From Rubripirellula reticaptiva (lineage in GTDB: Bacteria > Planctomycetota > Planctomycetia > Pirellulales > Pirellulaceae): a stretch of 64,000 bases of DNA. The stretch covers positions 558,001 through 622,000 of the forward strand of contig NZ_SJPX01000004.1 of NCBI RefSeq assembly GCF_007860175.1. The letters run 5' to 3'. Below the pieces are notes generated by a model. That model saw only the letters and a list, made by a program, of their open reading frames with translations, was not told where the DNA came from and did not search any database. Below are positions 1 to 8,563 of this stretch, piece by piece (positions within the stretch are counted from its first letter, which is position 1; each line of letters begins with the position of its first letter). The translations under genes and the position numbers were made by a program.

Positions 1-1134
1 ACGAGCGAACTGGGAAAACTGCTGTTTGGCACGGTGAAGGTGGGAGCGCTCGGCAGAAACACCGGTGAGGTACTGGGCGTCTTTGGCCACGCCGAGATTG
101 AGGATCACGAGTTGCTTGTTCCTCGTAAGTACGCATCAACGGTGAACAAGGCGAACCTCCTCGAAATTGAGGACAGCCTTGAAAGATTGTGGTCGCCAGA
201 ATGGCCCACGGCTTTTGGTGCGATTGATAAGTCACGCAAACTCCGCGGTGAAGCGTTGTTTGTAGAGAATTGCCAAAGCTGCCATCAGGCTATTGATCGA
301 ACCGCAGATGATCGCAAGGTGACCGCCATGATGTCGGACGAAGGAACCGATCCAGCAATGGCGATGAACTTTGGCCGAACAGCAAAAACGGGTGTGCTGG
401 AAGGACGACGCATTTCGTTATCCGATCACGAACGATTCGGCTCCGAAGCACCGATTGGTTCTCTGCTCAAGCACCTTGTCCAACGCGTGATGCTCAATTC
501 GCTGCCGCGAGCTGAGATCAAAAATCTGTTGGTCACTGGCAAGGCGGGGGATGAAGAACTGAGCCCCGGCTATCAGAACACAGCGGTCATTCGATTTGGC
601 GACAACTCGGTTAACGTGCCTCTTGATTCGCTCGCTCGTATTGGCGACGCGACTATCCAAATATCCGCAGGCAATGAAAAACTGAATTCGCTGGCTGACA
701 TGATCCGGACGAAGTTGGCTGCTGATCCCAAAGTTGCTGGTGCGCTAGAAAGCGTGGTGTCGTCCCAAGAGCGAGTAACGCTTTCGCAACCGGATGATGA
801 GGGAAGCGGTGGGGAACTTCGTGTAAACGAAGCAACGGCGTCCTTCGCCTACAAGGCAAGGCCGCTGAACGGCATTTGGGCAACTGCCCCGTACTTGCAC
901 AACGGGTCGGTTCCAACGCTCTGGGAACTTTTGCTTCCAGAGGGCAAGCGGAAGCCTACGTTTCATGTCGGAAGTATTGAGTTTGATCCGGTCCACGTCG
1001 GTTTCGTTGACGATGCACGCTTTCCAACCTTCGACACGTCGGTCGACGGTAATCTCAACATCGGCCACGAGCATGGGGTCGACCTTGAAGATGACCAGAA
1101 GCTCGATTTAATCGAATACCTGAAGTCACTCTAG
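1..1134 (+). CDS. Di-haem cytochrome c peroxidase-like protein, 5' end missing
   Basis: The reading frame is open from base 1, so the gene starts outside the window; the first possible internal start is at 34. One haem-binding CxxCH (CQSCH) lies at 271-285. Near the C-terminus is the stretch GIWATAPYLHNGSVPTLWEL, typical of the second haem domain of di-haem peroxidase-like cytochromes of planctomycetes. Such proteins sit in the periplasm and move electrons from a quinol or cytochrome donor; the actual substrate cannot be read from the sequence. The next gene starts 22 bases downstream on the same strand and also has a CxxCH, so the two may work together. The first haem site, if present, must lie upstream of the window. 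Confidence 0.8.
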   Translation, partial: TSELGKLLFGTVKVGALGRNTGEVLGVFGHAEIEDHELLVPRKYASTVNKANLLEIEDSLERLWSPEWPTAFGAIDKSRKLRGEALFVENCQSCHQAIDRTADDRKVTAMMSDEGTDPAMAMNFGRTAKTGVLEGRRISLSDHERFGSEAPIGSLLKHLVQRVMLNSLPRAEIKNLLVTGKAGDEELSPGYQNTAVIRFGDNSVNVPLDSLARIGDATIQISAGNEKLNSLADMIRTKLAADPKVAGALESVVSSQERVTLSQPDDEGSGGELRVNEATASFAYKARPLNGIWATAPYLHNGSVPTLWELLLPEGKRKPTFHVGSIEFDPVHVGFVDDARFPTFDTSVDGNLNIGHEHGVDLEDDQKLDLIEYLKSL

Positions 1135-1156
1135 CAATCGAAAGTTGAACAGAATC

Positions 1157-2482
1157 ATGCGAACTATCTTGATCGGTCCGTTGTGTGTCGTTGCGTTGAG
1201 CATCACATCAGTAGCACGCGGCGAAGCTCCGAAACTCGATATGAATGACGTTTCTTGGTTGTGGCCGGCACCGCAAAATGCGGCCGACCTGGATCGAGTT
1301 TTGTCAATCTCGTCGATTCAAGCGAAGGATGGTAGCGACGTCTGGTCTGACGACCAATTCCAGGATTTGATAGCGACCATCGAAAGCGATGCGTCCAAGC
1401 TTGGCGAGAGTCAGATTGGATTGCGTGATTCATTCCGGAATAAGCAAATGTGGAAGATTGCTGCCATGCGAATTGATCCGACGGCACCGGGAGGCCATGT
1501 CAGCATTGTCGATGCGTTCGGCAGCTCACCACAAATTCGGCTTGTCCTTCAACCAGTGGACGTTTCAGGTGAAGCCGTCGTTGTCCACGATGTCGCGGTT
1601 CACCTGGTGTTCGATTACACCGTTGCCGACGCTACATCGAGCCGAAAGGTACCGGACCGCGAAGCGTTCACGTCAATCCTCAGAGAGTTGGACGGCCTCA
1701 AGGCAATGTCGGAGATCGCTGGTGCAACCACGACGGGCAAGTCGCTTGGCGTGCATCCCGGATTGAAAGCCGAAGTCGATGGCTTGTCTCAGGCGGTCAA
1801 AGACTTCCTTGAAAGTCATCTCGCATCCGAGAATCTGTCCGCGATGGCGATCATGGGGCTAGACAGGACGCTTCCCGAGCCTTGGATGTTTCTGGCGCTT
1901 GGCAAATCGCGTCAGCCGCCAGGTTGTTTCGGGCCGGTCCCGTTCCTCCCGGTGCAAGTGATTGACTTTCGTTCTATGAGCGTGTCGCCGCCACCAATCG
2001 TTAATAATCGTTCTCTCATTGATTCTCGTTTCGTTGTGCCAGTGAACGAACGTCGTGGAGTCGCGACCGCTGCGCTGTTCAATCGAGGCGTCGTTTTGGA
2101 CGATTTTGCAATTGTCGGAACGGACGGTGATGACGAAGTGTTCGACGGTGAGCTGCGCTATAGAGATATCGCTGATGTCGTTGCTAACCCTGTCATGTCA
2201 CACTTTTTCAATACAGACTGCGTTAGTTGCCATACGGAGACGAGGCGTCGCATCGCGTTAGACCTTGAACCTGGCACATTTGCGTTCCGAGTCGGCTCGC
2301 AAGTCCCTGAGATCGCCGACGAAGTACTCCCCAAGCACGATTGGAACGTCAGGAACTTTGGTTGGTTTCCGCCTCACCGTGTGATTGGCGGAGGGCCAAC
2401 AGTTGCCACTGCAACACAGCGCACCGCCAATGAAACAGCGGAGGTCGTTTCCTTCATCGCGGAAGAGTACGGCGAGCGTTAG
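1157..2482 (+). CDS. Exported protein with a single c-type haem site
   Basis: About 441 residues. I chose ATG 1157, although a TTG at 1145 is in frame; from 1157 the protein begins MRTILIGPLCVVALSITSVA, a good signal peptide. A single CVSCH haem motif is near residues 355-359, preceded by HFFNTD. The rest (150-350) has no domain I recognise. It follows the peroxidase-like gene on the same strand, so I infer a periplasmic electron-transfer partner or a haem-bearing accessory protein. The trypsin-lipase gene starts 88 bases downstream and may be a separate unit. Confidence 0.7.
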   Translation: MRTILIGPLCVVALSITSVARGEAPKLDMNDVSWLWPAPQNAADLDRVLSISSIQAKDGSDVWSDDQFQDLIATIESDASKLGESQIGLRDSFRNKQMWKIAAMRIDPTAPGGHVSIVDAFGSSPQIRLVLQPVDVSGEAVVVHDVAVHLVFDYTVADATSSRKVPDREAFTSILRELDGLKAMSEIAGATTTGKSLGVHPGLKAEVDGLSQAVKDFLESHLASENLSAMAIMGLDRTLPEPWMFLALGKSRQPPGCFGPVPFLPVQVIDFRSMSVSPPPIVNNRSLIDSRFVVPVNERRGVATAALFNRGVVLDDFAIVGTDGDDEVFDGELRYRDIADVVANPVMSHFFNTDCVSCHTETRRRIALDLEPGTFAFRVGSQVPEIADEVLPKHDWNVRNFGWFPPHRVIGGGPTVATATQRTANETAEVVSFIAEEYGER

Positions 2483-2569
2483 TACGTCCTTCGTTTCTCT
2501 TAACCAAAGGTCACGATTCAGTCGCCAGCCGTTACAATCAAAAGCACAGCAACTCTCGGAGAAAAATCT

Positions 2570-4873
2570 ATGGCTAAGAACAAGTTGACCGACCAAGAAC
2601 GCGAAAACCGTTTACGGAAATTGCTTGGCAACATCGCACCGGAAGGGGCGTTGGGCAATCTCAAGGAGACACTGGAGTCTACATCGCCGATGGCCGGGGA
2701 AGCGACCGAATCGCTTGACAATCTGACCCTCGGTGGACCGAATGCATCGGACGAGCAGATAGCGGTCGAGTCGCTCGACGTACTTATCCAAGATCCTGGT
2801 GAAGGTGTGCTTCGTCCCGATCAGTTGTTCGGTCTGGAGGCAATCGTTCACAAACGTTTTCGCCCGGCTGAGTTCATCTTGAATAACTCTTTCAAGAACC
2901 TGCCGCATCCATGGACACATCTTGGGAACGGGGACTCGCGAACAGCAATTGAAACCGCATGCCGATCTATCGGACGCATTGAAGTTCCAGGACACCCCAG
3001 CCTACCATATGCTGGCACAGGCTTCCTCGTCGGAACCAATCTGTTGATGACCAATCGCCACGTCGCCGCGATTTTCTGTCGAGGACTGGGACGCAAGCAT
3101 GTCAAGATTATCACTGGCATGAATGTCCAGATTGACTTTCTGGAAGAGCATTTAAACCCAGAAGAGTTTGTTTTGGAAGTTGATGGTGTCGAGTTGATTC
3201 ACCCGTATTGGGACATGGCTCTCCTGCGAGTGAAGCAGCTTCCCGAGGGCGTCGTTCCGTTGACTCTCTCGACGGCGCGGCCCGAAGCGTTTGAGAACCA
3301 GGACGTCGTTGTCGTTGGCTACCCAGCTATGGATCCACGCAACGACATCACACTCCAAAATCAAATTTTCCACGGCGTTTACGACGTCAAACGCTTGCAG
3401 CCAGGAAAGTTACTCACCAGACAAGAGGTTGGCAGTTTCGGCAAATTGGTCAACGCTCTAACACATGACTGTTCCACACTTGGCGGGAACTCGGGGTCAG
3501 CCCTCCTGCACATTCCGAGTGGTCAGATCATCGGCCTACACTTCGCCGGAATCTATTTGAAGGAGAACTACGCGGTTCCGACCTTTGACTTGGCTTCTGA
3601 TCAAAACGTTGTCCAAGCAGGCGTGAATTTCGCTCCAGGTGACGTGCCATTAAGCAATGACTACTTGCAATTTTGGAACGACGCTGATTCCGAAATCGCC
3701 GAATCATCGGGTACGTCGAGTGGCAGGCTGAACGCTTCGACGACAACCGGCTCGTCACCCCAGACACCTTCGCTTCAGTCGCCTCCTCCGCACGGTGGCG
3801 CGGGGAACAACGACTCGCCACTGTCGTTTGAATGGACTCAACCACTCCATTTTTCGGTTCGGCTTGGCAATCCTGTTGCGGGACATCCCGCGCCAAGCAT
3901 GATTGCCTCGCTTTCGCCGACTAATGCGAGTGTTCCGACCAGTGAGGGGCGTTTTCGTTCACAACAGACGAGCGACAATGAGTTGGCTGGTGAGTTTGAT
4001 TCGCTGAGTCTGCTTGCCGACGGCGATGCCATCGCCGCCGCGTACTCAACGGCGTTCTGCAGTCAGCTTGCGTATGAATCTCCGGCGGTTGTTGACCGTG
4101 TTGCCCGTCGATGGAATTTTCAATTCTGTCGGTCCATTCATGTTGGCGACACGCAATGTTTCTTTGCTTCCAACGAAAATGTCAACTTGATTGCTTTTCG
4201 TGGCACTGAAAGCCTTGCTGATTGGCTCACCGACTTGAAGATACTTTCCATTCAACGAACCTACGGGCGAGTTCATCGAGGCTTCGTCGGCGCGTTCCAG
4301 GATGTCGAGTCGCAACTGCTTGAACTGATCGAATTGAATCCTGGAAAGCGATTGGTCATTACGGGTCACAGTTTGGGTGGCGCATTGGCGGTCGTCGCTG
4401 CGGCAGAGTGGAGTGGTCGCATCAATGTCAACAGCGTTTTTACTTTCGGTCAACCAGCAGTTGGGAAAGGAAACTTCGTACCATTCATGACCAATCAATA
4501 CGGCGAGCGGCACTTGCGAGTGGTCAACGACGATGACATTGTCGCGATGGTGCCTCCGACCTTCGTTCATACCGGTCGTCTGCTACACATGCGCAACGGT
4601 GTTCAGATAGAATCGTTAGCGCTGGGCCACTCTGCGACCGACGAAGTTGAGCCTAGCGGCGAGGCAGTCAACGATCCACCAACGATGAGCGAAGAAAAGT
4701 TTGGCACGCTTCAAGACCAACTACGAGTGGCGAAAGCTATGACGCCCACGACTGACATCGCTGAAGAAGGCCCCTTGCATGCCGAAGGTTTGCTGCCAAG
4801 TTTTCGCGACCACAAAATGGCGAACTACATCGCAGGATTGAAACGATTGATGCGGGGAACCAACGGACAATAA
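2570..4873 (+). CDS. Trypsin-like protease fused to a class 3 lipase
   Basis: 767 residues, with GGAG ahead of the ATG. Residues 145-340 form a trypsin/V8-like protease: His in TNRHV (164), Asp in YWDMALL (215) and Ser in GNSGSAL (308). A Ser/Pro-rich linker covers about 378-420. Residues 485-690 form a class 3 (Rml-like) lipase: RGTESLADWL (544-553) for the oxyanion region, nucleophile Ser601 in GHSLGGAL, Asp in VVNDDDIVAMVPP (near 656) and a His just after. No signal peptide is visible, so both enzymes would act in the cytoplasm unless exported another way. The stop overlaps the next start (TAATG), so it is coupled to the membrane protease. Function as a two-headed hydrolytic effector is inference. 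Confidence 0.85.
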   Translation: MAKNKLTDQERENRLRKLLGNIAPEGALGNLKETLESTSPMAGEATESLDNLTLGGPNASDEQIAVESLDVLIQDPGEGVLRPDQLFGLEAIVHKRFRPAEFILNNSFKNLPHPWTHLGNGDSRTAIETACRSIGRIEVPGHPSLPYAGTGFLVGTNLLMTNRHVAAIFCRGLGRKHVKIITGMNVQIDFLEEHLNPEEFVLEVDGVELIHPYWDMALLRVKQLPEGVVPLTLSTARPEAFENQDVVVVGYPAMDPRNDITLQNQIFHGVYDVKRLQPGKLLTRQEVGSFGKLVNALTHDCSTLGGNSGSALLHIPSGQIIGLHFAGIYLKENYAVPTFDLASDQNVVQAGVNFAPGDVPLSNDYLQFWNDADSEIAESSGTSSGRLNASTTTGSSPQTPSLQSPPPHGGAGNNDSPLSFEWTQPLHFSVRLGNPVAGHPAPSMIASLSPTNASVPTSEGRFRSQQTSDNELAGEFDSLSLLADGDAIAAAYSTAFCSQLAYESPAVVDRVARRWNFQFCRSIHVGDTQCFFASNENVNLIAFRGTESLADWLTDLKILSIQRTYGRVHRGFVGAFQDVESQLLELIELNPGKRLVITGHSLGGALAVVAAAEWSGRINVNSVFTFGQPAVGKGNFVPFMTNQYGERHLRVVNDDDIVAMVPPTFVHTGRLLHMRNGVQIESLALGHSATDEVEPSGEAVNDPPTMSEEKFGTLQDQLRVAKAMTPTTDIAEEGPLHAEGLLPSFRDHKMANYIAGLKRLMRGTNGQ

Positions 4874-6246
4874 TGAGTTCAGTTCCCTACCCGAAAAGTT
4901 GTGTTTGGTACGTCGAAGCACGGTCCGGCAAGGACTCGGATGCGGTGCGTTCGGTTGGAAGCGCGGTGTGCGTCCGGCTCAAGCGAGCGTCCGATGAGCA
5001 ACCTCGCAAGTATCTTCTGACGTGCAGTCATGTGGTGCGGGCCAAGTCCGCCGATGGACGCCCGGCGGCGGGTGCTTTGCTTCCGTTCATCTTGTGCTGG
5101 GCACCCGGTCGTGGATTTGTACCGATCAAAGATTCGAGCGACTGGCCTAGTGAAGCCGACTGCGGCGTTTGGACGGCAAAGGTTGTCGACGTTTTTAATC
5201 GTGCAACTGACGGCGTTGCAGCAGACGATTTGGAAGAGTCTCGCGACTGGGTGCTGCTTGATGTCGAGCAAGCCGACTTCCAGGATTACCCAAGCGTCAT
5301 GTCATGGGCAGAGCCCGATGATGCAGGAATCAGCATCGTCGGGTTTCCGGCTGGAGCAGCTCTTTGGAAGCCTAGCATGATCGTCGAAAGCCTTTCGGCG
5401 GACAGTTTTCGACGCGAAGTATCAGCCAGTTCGCCAGCGTTGACTTTATTGACCAGTCCAGAAGAAACCGCACCGGGTATGAGTGGTGGCGGCCTTTTCA
5501 ATCAGGATGGCGGATTCTCTGGTTTGCACAGAGCACAAAGCGTCGCCGCTCGCCAGACTAGCGGAATCCGAGCGAAGCATATAGAGCAAGAATTGGGCGG
5601 TAGAGGCTACACGGCCATTTCGGCACAGCCCAGTGCTGTTCAACGGGATGAAGATCCGGTTGTTGAAGCCCGACCGACTGCTGAGTTTTTCCAGTTTGTT
5701 CAGGACGCGGGAAGCATGTACGCGAAGGTTGCGTACGGCGTGGTGCTCTTGCCGATCGTCGCCTATTTCGCTGGAGTCGCAAGTCCGTTTCCCAACGAAA
5801 CGTTCATGGGAATCGCTGCCTCCATCGCCGCATTCTTCTCTCTGATGTTCGCCTTCCAGCTTTGGCTTCACGGGGAAACGACAAAGAAGCGGCGCGACAA
5901 GTTATTGGTTCGCAATGGTGTCGCTGCTTTGATCTGTGTGGTTCTCTACACCGGCTTGTTTTCTATGTTCGTAGTAATCGACGACCGGCAAGGGAGCAAA
6001 GAAGTCGTCGGCTTTCGGTATCAACCTGATATAGAGATCGTCCGAGGAAGCCAGTCGCCACCCTTGACCGACAGGCAGCTACTAGAAAACTTTGAAGGTG
6101 AACCGGAGCGAATTTGGACGAAATTCTCGTTAGCCATCACGCGAATGGGGATGCTGGCTGGTTGGATGCTGATGTGGTTTCTTCTTACGATAACGATTGG
6201 AGTGTTCTTATGCGATTCATGGCTACGACAGCGAAAAACGAATTGA
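4873..6246 (+). CDS. Membrane-anchored trypsin-like protease, copy 1
   Basis: 457 residues, start coupled to the preceding stop by TAATG. The N-terminal 220 residues are a trypsin-like domain with His53 (TCSHVV), Asp125 (RDWVLLD) and Ser204 (PGMSGGGLF). It is followed by about four membrane segments (near 287-305, 312-335, 350-370, 425-445). There is no signal peptide, so the protease domain probably faces the cytoplasm. A clear paralogue lies at 7174-8562, with the three catalytic residues at matching positions. The C-terminus overlaps the start of the next gene by 37 bases. The substrate is unknown. The arrangement (cytosolic protease, membrane tail, exported partner gene) suggests a membrane-linked effector, which is inference. 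Confidence 0.75.
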   Translation: MSSVPYPKSCVWYVEARSGKDSDAVRSVGSAVCVRLKRASDEQPRKYLLTCSHVVRAKSADGRPAAGALLPFILCWAPGRGFVPIKDSSDWPSEADCGVWTAKVVDVFNRATDGVAADDLEESRDWVLLDVEQADFQDYPSVMSWAEPDDAGISIVGFPAGAALWKPSMIVESLSADSFRREVSASSPALTLLTSPEETAPGMSGGGLFNQDGGFSGLHRAQSVAARQTSGIRAKHIEQELGGRGYTAISAQPSAVQRDEDPVVEARPTAEFFQFVQDAGSMYAKVAYGVVLLPIVAYFAGVASPFPNETFMGIAASIAAFFSLMFAFQLWLHGETTKKRRDKLLVRNGVAALICVVLYTGLFSMFVVIDDRQGSKEVVGFRYQPDIEIVRGSQSPPLTDRQLLENFEGEPERIWTKFSLAITRMGMLAGWMLMWFLLTITIGVFLCDSWLRQRKTN

Positions 6247-7094
6247 GTTTCGGTTCATCATTTGATTCTTGGTACATTCGGATCGTCGTCGCTTTGGGTT
6301 GCGCTTTGTTTGCGGGAACACATGCAATGGCTCAAGTCGTTCAGCCAATGCAGCCGGTGCGTACCTTCGGCGAAGATGTCCGCAAATTCTACAGCGAAGC
6401 GATTGATGGCGAACTTGTGCCGGAAGTGACGATCTCAAACGGAGAACTCCGGTATGAACTGCCCTGGCCATCATCCTTCGATCCGATGCAAGCAGCTCCG
6501 TTGGAAATCGCCGCGATCGAGCAGGCAAGAGTTGAAGCGATCAAGCGGCATCGAATGGACACAGATAACCGACGTCGGAATTGGAACACGGTGCTTCCGG
6601 TTGTGGAGAAAGAAATCGAACGCATCCTTGCAATCGATAGGCAGCAAGCTGGCCGACCGGCCACTAAGGAACAGATGCAAAAGGCCTTGGACGTGTCATA
6701 TCGAATCGACCAAATTTACTATCAGTTCTTCAAGGACATCGCGACGCGAGGCAATCTGCGACTCAATACCGAAAAGGCTGTCGAGGCCTACCCCGTGGCG
6801 ATCTACGCGGTTCCTGATGGTGCCCAGGTTTTGGAGATTGACCGTGGTACTTACTTAATTCACCAACACTACAAACGTCCGATTCCTTGGAAGCCCGTAT
6901 CCATCGGTGGGTTCGGTCACTTTAGCTACGGACGCGTCGTATTGAAGGCGCAGTGGCCTGACAATACCGGCTTCGGCGCAAAAGAATGGACGTACACGAA
7001 GGGGCGCGTGGTCGAGGTGCTGCCCAACGGCCCCCGCGATGCTGGACCAGACGACGAATACGAGCGACCAGCGATTGGGAAATTTATCCCGTAG
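6210..7094 (+). CDS. Exported protein of unknown function, partner of protease copy 1
   Basis: About 294 residues. An open frame reaches back to 6114, but ATG 6210 (or 6219) places a hydrophobic stretch IRIVVALGCALFAGTHAMA close to the N-terminus, which reads as a signal peptide cut after AMA. The start lies inside the end of the membrane protease gene, implying translational coupling. The middle (about 110-200) is charged and helical; the last 80 residues (AVPDGAQVLEIDRGTYLI onward) look like a small beta domain. No family is recognised. Its place after the protease matches that of the gene at 8564 after protease copy 2, but the two partners show no obvious similarity. Confidence 0.65.
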   Translation: MRFMATTAKNELSFGSSFDSWYIRIVVALGCALFAGTHAMAQVVQPMQPVRTFGEDVRKFYSEAIDGELVPEVTISNGELRYELPWPSSFDPMQAAPLEIAAIEQARVEAIKRHRMDTDNRRRNWNTVLPVVEKEIERILAIDRQQAGRPATKEQMQKALDVSYRIDQIYYQFFKDIATRGNLRLNTEKAVEAYPVAIYAVPDGAQVLEIDRGTYLIHQHYKRPIPWKPVSIGGFGHFSYGRVVLKAQWPDNTGFGAKEWTYTKGRVVEVLPNGPRDAGPDDEYERPAIGKFIP

Positions 7095-7173
7095 CACCGT
7101 CATTTCATGTCAGAATTGACGCTGCTCTTATCGACGAGGGAGGATCGCGACCGAATCACGGAGAAAATTGGGG

Positions 7174-8562
7174 ATGCCACGTCGCAAGTCAATCTCATGG
7201 TACATCGAAGCACGAAGCAGCAAGACTGCATCGGCGGTCGTGGCGTGCGGGAGTGCAGTGGCCGTTGTCCTTACGCCGCCGGGTGACAAAGTCGCTCCCC
7301 GACGATTCCTTTTAACGTGTTGCCATTGCGTTCGAGCGCCAGTAGGCAGCGGGGACGAACCTCGCGGTCAATTGTTACCACACATACTCTGTTGGCCGCA
7401 CGGCAGAGGTTACTCCCCGATTCGCAGTGATGACGATTGGCCATCTTCTAGTCGAGATGGCAGTTGGTCTGCCACAATCGTCGACATCTACGATCGACCA
7501 GAAGACGTGTTGACCCAAGATCAGATTGGGCCTGGCGTGGACTGGATTCTGTTGAACATTGATGAAGCCAGTTTTCAAGAGTACGAAACTGTTCATCAGT
7601 GGAGCGATACTGGTCACGACGATGTTTCGATTGTTGGTTTTCCTGAAGGCAACCGACACTGGCATGTCGGCTCCAGAGTTGAGGCCGAAGAGGTACCGGG
7701 ATTTCGTCTGGAGGTGACGCCTGAATCGCCCGCCCAAACAAGACTTAGCGGCCCTGCAGAAACGGCTCCAGGAATGAGCGGCGGTGGAATGTTCAATGCC
7801 GATGGAGAGTTGGTTGGGATTCACAGGTCGCGACGTAGGGTCGGCAACTCGGTCGGTGGTGTATCAGCAGCACACATCGCGCACGAATTGCAGCTTCATG
7901 GCTATCGGATTGCGTCGTTTCAACCTGTCCCCAAGCGGCGATCGGTTCAGGAAAGTGCAGTCGACTTCGTTTCTTTTATCGCCAACATTCGATCAATAGA
8001 ATCGAATCTTTTGAAGCTAGTCTTAGCTGCCCCTTTCTTGGACTTGATCCTGAAGGTTGGCCCTTCGCTCACTGACAGGACAGTGACTTCATTCATTATT
8101 GTCTTATTGCAGGCAGTCGCTTATCTCCTCGTTTTCATCCTTTGCACACAGTTTCTGCGGTTGCGTCGCTCAATCGTTCCAGTCGTCGTATGTGGTGCGT
8201 TGTTCGTTGCAACACTGATGGGCTACGGCCATTTTCGGAATGAGTACGTTGTGACGATCGAGCAGAAGAGCGATGAAGGCATCGAGCAATTTTCGACTCA
8301 AGAAGTCATCGGTGCCCGAGATGTTTTTCAACCGGGCTTCGAGAGTCTCGCGAATAAGCCCCCGCGTGAATGGCTCCGGGACTTTCCCAACCCCGAATCG
8401 GTCCAACCAATCGATTCGATTCGCTCATCCAAAATGAAACTATGGTGGAGCTGGATCGGTGTGTGGCTTTTCGGATCGCTGACGCTTGGATTCTTTCTCT
8501 TCAAGTCTGGTCCGTTACCCCAATTCGACGAAGGTATGTCGACGACATCGGAAGGTGCCTAA
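7174..8562 (+). CDS. Membrane-anchored trypsin-like protease, copy 2
   Basis: 462 residues from ATG 7174, which has GGAG about ten bases upstream; a TTG at 7168 is the alternative. It is a paralogue of the protein at 4873: the openings SISWYIEARSSK and SCVWYVEARSGK match, and so do LLTCCHCVRA (His51), GVDWILLN (Asp123) and PGMSGGGMF (Ser202). Four membrane segments follow in the C-terminal half (about 275-290, 305-328, 335-352, 422-442). The two copies differ clearly in sequence, so the duplication is old. The stop is separated from the next start by a single base. Confidence 0.75.
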   Translation: MPRRKSISWYIEARSSKTASAVVACGSAVAVVLTPPGDKVAPRRFLLTCCHCVRAPVGSGDEPRGQLLPHILCWPHGRGYSPIRSDDDWPSSSRDGSWSATIVDIYDRPEDVLTQDQIGPGVDWILLNIDEASFQEYETVHQWSDTGHDDVSIVGFPEGNRHWHVGSRVEAEEVPGFRLEVTPESPAQTRLSGPAETAPGMSGGGMFNADGELVGIHRSRRRVGNSVGGVSAAHIAHELQLHGYRIASFQPVPKRRSVQESAVDFVSFIANIRSIESNLLKLVLAAPFLDLILKVGPSLTDRTVTSFIIVLLQAVAYLLVFILCTQFLRLRRSIVPVVVCGALFVATLMGYGHFRNEYVVTIEQKSDEGIEQFSTQEVIGARDVFQPGFESLANKPPREWLRDFPNPESVQPIDSIRSSKMKLWWSWIGVWLFGSLTLGFFLFKSGPLPQFDEGMSTTSEGA

Positions 8563-8563
8563 A

